5,351 nucleotides of DNA. Origin: an uncultured Eubacteriales bacterium. GTDB lineage: Bacteria > Bacillota > Clostridia > Christensenellales > CAG-917. The DNA is taken from the NCBI GenBank assembly GCA_900549225.1, contig URNP01000049.1, positions 1-5,351 of the forward strand. The letters are read 5' to 3'. Below are positions 1-5,351 of this stretch, one piece after another (the first letter of the stretch is position 1; each line of letters opens with the position of its first letter). The notes beneath the pieces are model-generated. The model was not told the origin of the DNA and made no database searches. It was given only the letters and a program-made list of their open reading frames with translations. The translations under genes and the position numbers were made by a program.

Positions 1-55
1 CGAGGCGGATTGCGTTGCGCAAACGCCGAAGTCCAAACACGTGAGGAAAGGGGAA
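1..55 (+). repeat. Left copy of a 55-bp terminal inverted repeat
   Basis: The first 55 bases are the reverse complement of the last 55 (5297-5351): bases 1-48 match exactly, base 49 differs (A here, G in the other copy), and 50-55 match. Weaker similarity with small indels may run on to about base 73, ending in a shared TACTC. The repeat contains a short internal dyad, GCGTT (12-16) and AACGC (22-26) around a 5-base loop, overlapping the palindrome TTGCGCAA, plus a CACGTG palindrome at 38-43. No reading frame or transposase is associated with it. Gradual decay of identity points to two real copies of a dispersed repeat rather than a perfect fold-back artefact. Its class (REP-like, MITE or other) cannot be told from here. 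Confidence 0.9.
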
Positions 56-93
56 ATTGTATTTTGAGTACTCCCCGTTCACTCTTTGCAACC

Positions 94-119
94 CTCATCG
101 TTCTTAGGCGACGATTGAG
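94..119. other. Possible short stem-loop between repeat and terminator
   Basis: Bases 94-101 (CTCATCGT) can pair with 111-119 (ACGATTGAG) with one bulged base (115), giving eight pairs around a 9-base loop. Neither strand has a U-rich run after it, so it does not look like an intrinsic terminator. It lies between the tsaD terminator and the left repeat, where I see no gene. It may be a 3'-end structure, part of a neighbouring element, or chance. Confidence 0.25.
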
Positions 120-120
120 A

Positions 121-196
121 TGAAGAACAAGAAAGAGCCGTCCGAACGGCGACCCTAATTTACTGAGCGTAAATGAGTTGACGGACGGACGGCTCT
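121..196 (-). terminator. Intrinsic terminator after tsaD, nested stems
   Basis: Read on the minus strand, the arms at 196-186 and 144-134 (AGAGCCGTCCG / CGGACGGCTCT) form a perfect 11-bp stem. It begins 14 bases after the tsaD stop and is followed by a U-rich tail, TTTCTTGTTCTTC. The enclosed 41 bases carry a second hairpin, ATTTAC/GTAAAT with a 5-base loop (158-174). A compact alternative, GCCGT-TCGG-ACGGC (150-137), sits directly against the U-rich tail and competes for the same 3' arm. Either fold could end transcription of the secA-prfB-tsaD unit. The tail is interrupted by C and G, so termination may be incomplete. On the plus strand no T-run follows the stem, so it looks one-directional. 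Confidence 0.75.
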
Positions 197-210
197 GCCG
201 AAGTTATTCG

Positions 211-1248
211 CTATTTAGCGCAGTCGAGAGGTATGGTGGCTTTGGCATCCAACTCCAACCCGGCACTCTCAACGCCGTCTTTTATCATAAAACACGCCTC
301 TGCACCGATCATTGCGGCGTTATCCGTGCAATACTTGAGTTTTGGATAATGCACTTCGCAGCCTTTGCTTGCCAAATCGTCAAAACGGCGACGAAGTTCC
401 TCGTTTGCACTGACTCCGCCGGCAACGGCGATTTTCTTTATTCCCGTCTTTTCGATCACAAGTTCGAGGGTGTCCACGAGTTGCGAAACGGCGCATTTTT
501 GAAAACTTGCGGCGATATCCGCACGGGGTATTTCCTGCCCCTTTTGTTCGAGGTTATGCACGAGGTTGATGACGAACGTTTTAAGTCCGCTATAACTGAA
601 ATACAGGTCATCTAACCCATTGAATTTGGGTTTTGGCATATCGTAAACGGCTTTGCCGTCGCGCGCTAATTTTTGAATTTCAGGGCCACCTGGATAAGGC
701 AAGCCGAGCACTCTTGCGACCTTGTCGAACGCCTCGCCGCAAGCGTCGTCACGGCTTTGTGCGATGAGTTGCAAATTCTCGTAATCGAGCACTTTCACGA
801 TGGCAGTATGACCGCCGCTTGCAAGCAAGCAAAGATACGGCGGCTTTAGGTCGCTGTCGATATAATTTGCCGCGATATGCCCCTTGACGTGCGAAACGGC
901 AAACAACGGCTTATTCCAAGCGTACGCAAGCCCTTTTGCGAAGTTTACGCCCACGAGAAGCGCGCCCAAAAGTCCTGCTCCGTAAGTCACCGCAACTGCG
1001 TCGATATCGTCTTTCGTCATCTGTGCCTTTTCAAGAGCCTCTTTGACCACGTTTTCGATTGCGAGAGTGTGATTTCTGCTCGCGATTTCAGGCACGACCC
1101 CGCCGAAACGACGGTGTATTTCGATTTGCGTTGCCACGACGTTCGACACGACTTCTCTTCCGTCGCGCACGATTGCGCAAGCGGTTTCGTCGCAACTCGA
1201 CTCGATGGCAAGCACGGTTAAATTTTGTTTATTCTGCAAACTGTTCAT
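211..1248 (-). CDS. tsaD: tRNA N6-adenosine threonylcarbamoyltransferase TsaD
   Basis: TsaD transfers the threonylcarbamoyl group from threonylcarbamoyl-AMP (made by TsaC/TsaC2) to A37 of ANN-decoding tRNAs, working in the cytoplasm with TsaB and TsaE; those partners are not in this window. The 345-residue product matches the usual family length. Visible ASKHA-fold motifs are IESSCDET (15-22), the metal-binding HVKGH (H120, H124) completed by D309 in CTDNAAM, the ASGGHT loop (143-148), PYPGGP (184-189) and AGGVSAN (276-282). The start at 1248 places ten residues ahead of TVLAIESSCDET, as in B. subtilis TsaD. An in-frame GTG at 1338 would add 30 residues with no family support and lies inside a stable hairpin. 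Shine-Dalgarno pairing before 1248 is poor. Last gene of the apparent operon, ending in TAG just before a terminator. The function is certain; the start is likely. Confidence 0.96.
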   Translation of the reverse strand: MNSLQNKQNLTVLAIESSCDETACAIVRDGREVVSNVVATQIEIHRRFGGVVPEIASRNHTLAIENVVKEALEKAQMTKDDIDAVAVTYGAGLLGALLVGVNFAKGLAYAWNKPLFAVSHVKGHIAANYIDSDLKPPYLCLLASGGHTAIVKVLDYENLQLIAQSRDDACGEAFDKVARVLGLPYPGGPEIQKLARDGKAVYDMPKPKFNGLDDLYFSYSGLKTFVINLVHNLEQKGQEIPRADIAASFQKCAVSQLVDTLELVIEKTGIKKIAVAGGVSANEELRRRFDDLASKGCEVHYPKLKYCTDNAAMIGAEACFMIKDGVESAGLELDAKATIPLDCAK

Positions 1249-1330
1249 AACTTTGCAATATTGATTCCATATGGTTAGAATACCGATTTTTGCAAAGCGA
1301 GCCGCACTTTTACGACTCCCTTTAATTGAC

Positions 1331-1353
1331 GACGGCACGCTTTGCGCACCGTC
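1331..1353 (-). other. Stable 10-bp hairpin between prfB and tsaD
   Basis: On the minus-strand transcript, GACGGUGCGC pairs with GCGUGCCGUC around an AAA loop: ten consecutive pairs, two of them G-U wobbles. It starts 20 bases after the prfB stop. No U-tract follows (the next bases are GTCAATTAAAGGG), so it is not a standard terminator. It could stabilise the upstream secA-prfB message, mark an RNA-processing site, or cause weak attenuation before tsaD. A role is inference; the fold is directly visible. Confidence 0.5.
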
Positions 1354-1373
1354 GGGATTGCTCTGAATTTTGC

Positions 1374-2483
1374 TTATTTTTGTATTGACGACAACTTGAG
1401 ATACTCGTTGATAAATCCGTCCAAATCGCCGTCCATAACCGCCTGCACGTTACCCGTTTCGTAGTTCGTGCGATGGTCTTTGACCATCGTATACGGGCAG
1501 AAAACGTAACTGCGGATTTGGCTTCCCCATTCGATTTTCTTGAGTTGACCGCTGATTTGAGCCGCCTCTTCTTCGCGTTCGCGCTCGCGCTTTTCGATGA
1601 GTTTCGAGCGGAGCATCTGCATAGCGACTTCGCGGTTTTGGATCTGGCTTCTTTCGTTCTGACACGCCACGATAATGCCCGTGGGAATATGCGTGATACG
1701 GATAGCGGATTCCGTCTTATTGACGTGTTGTCCGCCTGCGCCCGACGAGCGATAAGTGTCGACTTTCAAGTCCTCGGGGCGAATTTCGATTTCGGACGTA
1801 TCGATGATTTCGGGCATGACTTCGAGAGATGCAAAGGACGTATGACGTCTTGCGTTTGCGTCGAAGGGCGAGATACGCACGAGTCTATGCACGCCTTTTT
1901 CGGCTTTGAGATATCCGTAAGCGTTGTCGCCCTCCACTCTGAACGTGACGGATTTTATGCCCGCCTCGTCCCCTGCGAGATAGTCGAGTTCGGTGCAAGT
2001 CCAGCCCGTGCGCTCGCAATAGCGCGTATACATTCTGTAAAGCATACTGCACCAATCCTGCGCTTCCGTACCGCCTGCGCCCGCGTGGAGAGTGAGGATA
2101 GCGTTGAGCGAGTCGTATTTACCGCTGAGCAACGTTGCGAGCGAGAGGCTTTCAACCGCTTCGGACAAATCGTGCACGGTAGTGAGGATTTTCTCGTCCT
2201 CGCTCTCGTCACCCTCGAGTTCAACGATATCTATCGTATCCAAAGCGTCGTCGATGCGAGCGATCATCTTTTCGAATTTCTCGATTTTGCTTTGAAGTTG
2301 GCTTATTTCTTTGGACACTTTCTTTGCGTTGTCCGGGTCGTCCCAAAAGCCGTCCGAGTTCTGAACGGTTTCGAGTTCCTTGATTCTTTCGCGGATTTTC
2401 GTGGGATTGATGCTTTCGTAAGCGCGCACCATTTCGGTTCGCATTTCTTTAAGTTGGTTTCTCGGTTCGTTGTAGTCTAACAT
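1374..2483 (-). CDS. prfB: Peptide chain release factor 2 (RF2), no frameshift
   Basis: RF2 recognises UGA and UAA in the ribosomal A site and triggers hydrolysis of peptidyl-tRNA. The 369-residue product is full length. It carries the RF2-specific SPF stop-codon tripeptide at 205-207, which separates it from RF1 (PxT), and the catalytic GGQ at 250-252 within SSGAGGQHVNKTES. Residue 246 is Ser, where E. coli K-12 has Thr. The N-terminal half (about 1-110) is helical and charged, as expected for domain 1, and GAGGTEAQDW lies at 135-144. The ATG at 2483 is preceded by AGGA (2494-2491) at seven-base spacing. The N-terminus runs straight through the place where many prfB genes have CTT-TGA, so no programmed +1 frameshift is present. 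It lies 96 bases after secA, a neighbourhood classic for Firmicutes, and is probably cotranscribed with it. Confidence 0.98.
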   Translation of the reverse strand: MLDYNEPRNQLKEMRTEMVRAYESINPTKIRERIKELETVQNSDGFWDDPDNAKKVSKEISQLQSKIEKFEKMIARIDDALDTIDIVELEGDESEDEKILTTVHDLSEAVESLSLATLLSGKYDSLNAILTLHAGAGGTEAQDWCSMLYRMYTRYCERTGWTCTELDYLAGDEAGIKSVTFRVEGDNAYGYLKAEKGVHRLVRISPFDANARRHTSFASLEVMPEIIDTSEIEIRPEDLKVDTYRSSGAGGQHVNKTESAIRITHIPTGIIVACQNERSQIQNREVAMQMLRSKLIEKREREREEEAAQISGQLKKIEWGSQIRSYVFCPYTMVKDHRTNYETGNVQAVMDGDLDGFINEYLKLSSIQK

Positions 2484-2579
2484 AATCTTTTCCTATATGG
2501 ATTCACCGTATATCTGCGATACGATTTGCTCAATACGGCGTTTATTCGTGCGATTTTGCTTTATAAAACGTCGTTTTCG

Positions 2580-5240
2580 TTATTTATTCTTTCCGCAGCA
2601 ATTCTTATATTTCAAGCCGCTGCCGCACGGACACGGGTCGTTTCTTCCGACTTTTTTGTCCGAGCGCACGCTCTTTTGCGCCGCGGCGATATTTTGTCTT
2701 ACGGAAGAAGTCGTGCCGTCCTCTTTCTTTTCGACGTGGATTTTTAGGAGAATGGAAGCCGTCTCGGAGTGGATTCTCGACACCATATCTTCAAACATAT
2801 CCCAGCCTTCTTGTCGATATGCGATGACGGGATCACGCTGTCCGTAGCCTCTGAGTCCTATACCTCTCCTCAAAGCGTCCATAGCGTCGATATGGTCCAT
2901 CCACTTTGAGTCTACGGTCTTGAGAAGCACAACTCTTTCAAGCTCACCGAAGTCGAACCCGTCCGCCTTGACTCTCTCGATTTTGTCGTTGTAGTCTTTG
3001 AGTGCGATTTTCAAAACGGCGTCTTTGAGTTTGTATACGTCAAAGCACGAGCAGAGTTGAGGATTCATAAGGTTCGTGCCTTGCGGCAGCATCTTTTGTT
3101 CAAGCGACTGATTGAACGCGTCGTAATCCCACGTCTGATAATCGGTTTTGTAGTCGGCGTAGTATCCGATAATTTCTTCCGCAAGGTCGTCAATCATATC
3201 GAGGATCTGATCGTGCACGTCGAGTCCGTCAAGCACCTTTCCTCTCTCTTTGTAGATAATTTCGCGCTGTGCGTTCATCACGTCGTCGTAACTGAGCACC
3301 TGCTTTCTTATGGAGTAGTTTCTGCCTTCGACGAGACGTTGCGCCTTTTCGATTTGCTTGGTGATGATACCGTTTGAGATAGGCACGTCGTCGCCAAGAT
3401 GCATCGCCTGCGCGATAGCCTTCATTCTGTCGCCGCCGAAGATACGAGCGATATCGTCCTCCATAGAGATATAGAACACCGTGCTACCGGGGTCGCCCTG
3501 ACGGCCGCTACGACCTCTCAACTGATTGTCGATACGTCTGCTTTCGTGGCGTTCCGTGCCGATAATACGCAAGCCGCCGAGCGCAATGACTTTCTCTTTT
3601 TCCTCGTCGCATATAGCCTTGAAAGCGTCGTAGTGGTGCTTATACACTTCCTTTGCCGCAATCACGGTCGGATCGTTGCTTGCGTGCGGAGATGATGCCA
3701 TTTCGATGACTTCGAGAGGATATCCGTCTTTCTCCATACGTTGTTTGGTTTGGAAATCCGCATTGCCGCCGAGCATAATATCCGTTCCGCGGCCCGCCAT
3801 ATTGGTTGCGATCGTGACAGAATTAAGTCTGCCTGCCTGCGCGATGATTTCGGATTCTTGTTTATGGAATTTTGCGTTCAACACGTTGTGCGGAATGCCC
3901 TTGCGTTTGAGGATATTGCTGAGTTGTTCGCTCTTTTCGACGCTTATCGTGCCCACGAGGATAGGTTGTCCCGTTGCGTGATGATCGATGATATCCTGCA
4001 CGATTGCTGTGATTTTCCCGTTGACCGTGGTGTAAATCTGATCGTGTTCGTCAACTCTTCTCGATGGTTTATTCGGCGGAATCGTGACGACGTCGAGTGC
4101 GTAAATCCCCTCGAATTCGTCCTCTTCGGTCTTTGCCGTACCCGTCATACCTGCGAGTTTTTTGTACATACGGAAGAAGTTTTGGAAGGTTATCGTCGCA
4201 AGCGTCTTGTTTTCGCTTCTAATCTGGACGTGTTCCTTTGCCTCGATAGCCTGATGCAAACCCTCGTTATAACGTCTGCCGATCATAATACGTCCCGTAA
4301 ACTCGTCCACGATAAGCACTTCGCCGTCGCTGACGATATAGTCGGTGTCGCGTTTCATAATGAAGTGCGCCTTGAGTGCGGCTTGAATATGGTGATAAAG
4401 GTCGGTATTTTCAAGATCGGTGAGGTTTGTTACGTGGAAGAATCTTTCCGCTTTCTCGATACCCTGATCGGTGAGCATAACCGTCTTTTCTTTTTCTTCT
4501 ATGGTGAAATCCTCACCCTCTCTGCATTGGCGAGCGAAGTTGTCCGCGCTCTTATAGAGTTCGCTCGATTTTCCGCCTCTTCCCGAGATGATGAGCGGCG
4601 TTCTTGCCTCGTCGATGAGGATGGAGTCGACCTCGTCGATGATTGCGTAGTTCAAATCGCGCTGAACCTTATCCGACTTTCTCACGACCATATTGTCACG
4701 CAAGAAGTCGAATCCGAGTTCGTTGTTGGTGCAGTACGTAATATCGCTCTGATACGCGGCTCTTTTTGCCTCCGTACTCATCTGCGGCACGACCACGCCG
4801 ACGCTCAAACCGAGGAATTTGTAGAGTTTGCCCATCCACGCGGCGTCACGAGTGGCAAGATAATCGTTTACGGTGACGACGTGTACACCCTTGCCCGTCA
4901 AAGCGTTGAGATATGCGGGAAGCGTAGCCACGAGGGTCTTACCTTCACCCGTACCCATCTCTGCGATACGTCCCTGATGCAGAGCGATACCGCCGATAAG
5001 TTGAACGTGGAAGTGGCGCATACCAAGCACTCTTTCGCCCGCTTCTCTCACCACTGCGAATGCGTCGGGGAGAATGTGGTCGAGCGTTTCACCGCCTTCG
5101 AGCCTCTTTTTGAGCACGTCGGTCTGTGCGGCGAGAGTGTCGTCGTCCATAGCCGAATATTTCGGAGCGAGAGCCTCGATTTTATCGGCAATCTTATTGA
5201 GTTTTTTGACCTTAAATTTGTTTTCGTTAAAAAGTGCCAT
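2580..5240 (-). CDS. secA: Preprotein translocase ATPase SecA
   Basis: SecA is the cytosolic and membrane-peripheral motor that pushes unfolded preproteins through SecYEG using ATP. The 886-residue product is complete. NBD1 holds Walker A MGTGEGKT (95-102) and Walker B DEVD (202-205) within the signature IDEVDSILIDEARTPL. The preprotein cross-linking domain follows (about 221-365), then MTGTA (365-369). NBD2 has ATNMAGRGTDI (478-488) and the arginine-finger stretch QLRGRSGRQGDPG (573-585). The C-terminal part includes the helical scaffold and two-helix finger around LRGYGQRDP (796-804), a flexible linker (about 833-863), and a zinc tail with C870, C872, C881 and C882 (CxCx8CC). About 50-60 residues near 491-550 are an NBD2 segment common in clostridial SecAs and absent from the 841-residue B. 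subtilis protein. The ATG at 5240 has AAGGTGG three bases upstream. First gene of the operon; no secM-like leader is evident. Confidence 0.99.
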   Translation of the reverse strand: MALFNENKFKVKKLNKIADKIEALAPKYSAMDDDTLAAQTDVLKKRLEGGETLDHILPDAFAVVREAGERVLGMRHFHVQLIGGIALHQGRIAEMGTGEGKTLVATLPAYLNALTGKGVHVVTVNDYLATRDAAWMGKLYKFLGLSVGVVVPQMSTEAKRAAYQSDITYCTNNELGFDFLRDNMVVRKSDKVQRDLNYAIIDEVDSILIDEARTPLIISGRGGKSSELYKSADNFARQCREGEDFTIEEKEKTVMLTDQGIEKAERFFHVTNLTDLENTDLYHHIQAALKAHFIMKRDTDYIVSDGEVLIVDEFTGRIMIGRRYNEGLHQAIEAKEHVQIRSENKTLATITFQNFFRMYKKLAGMTGTAKTEEDEFEGIYALDVVTIPPNKPSRRVDEHDQIYTTVNGKITAIVQDIIDHHATGQPILVGTISVEKSEQLSNILKRKGIPHNVLNAKFHKQESEIIAQAGRLNSVTIATNMAGRGTDIMLGGNADFQTKQRMEKDGYPLEVIEMASSPHASNDPTVIAAKEVYKHHYDAFKAICDEEKEKVIALGGLRIIGTERHESRRIDNQLRGRSGRQGDPGSTVFYISMEDDIARIFGGDRMKAIAQAMHLGDDVPISNGIITKQIEKAQRLVEGRNYSIRKQVLSYDDVMNAQREIIYKERGKVLDGLDVHDQILDMIDDLAEEIIGYYADYKTDYQTWDYDAFNQSLEQKMLPQGTNLMNPQLCSCFDVYKLKDAVLKIALKDYNDKIERVKADGFDFGELERVVLLKTVDSKWMDHIDAMDALRRGIGLRGYGQRDPVIAYRQEGWDMFEDMVSRIHSETASILLKIHVEKKEDGTTSSVRQNIAAAQKSVRSDKKVGRNDPCPCGSGLKYKNCCGKNK

Positions 5241-5278
5241 ATTCCACCTTTATATTTAGTCATTGTTCAGTTGTTTCG

Positions 5279-5287
5279 AGTATAACA
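5279..5287 (-). promoter_or_regulatory. Extended -10 promoter of secA-prfB-tsaD
   Basis: On the minus strand, TGTTATACT (5287-5279) fits the extended -10 pattern TGnTATAAT with five of six hexamer matches. No good -35 box lies 17 bases upstream, where GGAAGG falls at the edge of the right repeat; this fits an extended -10 promoter. The predicted start is an A near 5272, giving a leader of about 32 bases before the secA ATG. A perfect 10-bp palindrome, AATTGCAATT (5289-5298), lies immediately upstream and could be a regulator site, though it may be chance in AT-rich sequence. Confidence 0.6.
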
Positions 5288-5296
5288 TAATTGCAA

Positions 5297-5351
5297 TTCC
5301 CCCTTCCTCACGTGTTTGGACTTCGGCGTTTGCGCAACGCAATCCGCCTCG
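5297..5351 (-). repeat. Right copy of the 55-bp terminal inverted repeat
   Basis: This is the reverse complement of bases 1-55, with one mismatch (5303). Both copies point inward. The inner edge lies about ten bases upstream of the extended -10 box of secA, so the repeat occupies the region where a -35 box or upstream activating sequence would be. Similarity to the left copy may persist, with indels, across the -10 itself to about 5278 (shared TACTC), but the left copy lacks an intact TATACT there. The internal dyad GCGTT/AACGC is at 5326-5340. Confidence 0.9.

Noticed and set aside
50..76. GGGGA/TCCCC pairing near the left repeat, considered as a second terminator on the minus strand
   Set aside because: It has only five pairs around a 17-base loop, followed by just three T residues.
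1249..1338. Upstream GTG start giving a 375-residue TsaD
   Set aside because: The extra 30 residues have no counterpart in TsaD proteins, the GTG lies inside the 1331-1353 hairpin, and the ATG at 1248 gives the normal 345 residues.
1473..2480. A 335-codon plus-strand frame opposite prfB
   Set aside because: It is an antisense shadow of an intact RF2 gene with low-complexity, Phe/Asp-rich translation and no family resemblance.
2565..2577. AAAACG-N-CGTTTT palindrome just after the secA stop, considered as a terminator between secA and prfB
   Set aside because: The loop would be a single base, the stem is mostly A-T, and no U-tract follows; the pair looks like one operon.
5048..5263. Out-of-frame ATG at 5263 opening 71 codons overlapping the start of secA (possible regulatory upstream ORF)
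   Set aside because: It has no Shine-Dalgarno match, and the translation is a frame-shifted copy of the SecA N-terminal coding region with no signal- or arrest-peptide character like SecM.
3741..5285. A 514-codon open frame on the plus strand opposite secA
   Set aside because: It is wholly antisense to a certain secA, shows no recognisable motifs, and its length follows from the coding strand rarely using codons whose complement is a stop.
1..5351. The inverted repeats read as ends of an insertion sequence or transposon carrying secA-prfB-tsaD
   Set aside because: There is no transposase, integrase or recombinase between them, the cargo is essential housekeeping genes in their conserved order, and target-site duplications cannot be seen because the flanks are missing.

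Overview
This window looks like a piece of a bacterial chromosome, probably from an uncultured Firmicutes/Clostridia-type organism. The evidence is the secA-prfB adjacency that is typical of Firmicutes, a SecA with the extra segment in its second nucleotide-binding domain that is common in clostridial SecAs, and a CxCx8CC zinc tail. The base composition is balanced rather than AT-rich, so classical Clostridium is unlikely. I cannot place it more precisely. All three genes read intact in the standard bacterial code, with stops TAA, TAA and TAG.

Layout, in the direction of transcription (minus strand, right to left): an inverted-repeat copy at the right edge (5297-5351); an extended -10 promoter (5279-5287); secA (5240-2580), the preprotein translocase ATPase; a 96-base gap; prfB (2483-1374), peptide chain release factor 2, with no programmed frameshift; a gap of about 125 bases holding a stable hairpin (1331-1353); tsaD (1248-211), the catalytic subunit for tRNA t6A37; an intrinsic terminator (about 121-196) with nested stems; and a second copy of the repeat in opposite orientation at the left edge (1-55). 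Coding is continuous and entirely on the minus strand. The long plus-strand open frames are antisense shadows. No stretch over 300 bases lacks a gene.

The arrangement suggests one transcription unit, secA-prfB-tsaD. Its products serve protein export, translation termination at UGA/UAA, and decoding fidelity at ANN codons, so all are housekeeping. I see no defence, mobile or biosynthetic genes. The most unusual structural signal is the near-perfect inverted repeat (48 exact matches, 54 of 55 overall) that forms the two ends of the window. It is best explained as a short dispersed repeat at which the assembled sequence stops on both sides. Smaller points of interest are the frameshift-free prfB, the hairpin and possible mini-ORF ahead of tsaD, and the alternative folds of the terminator.
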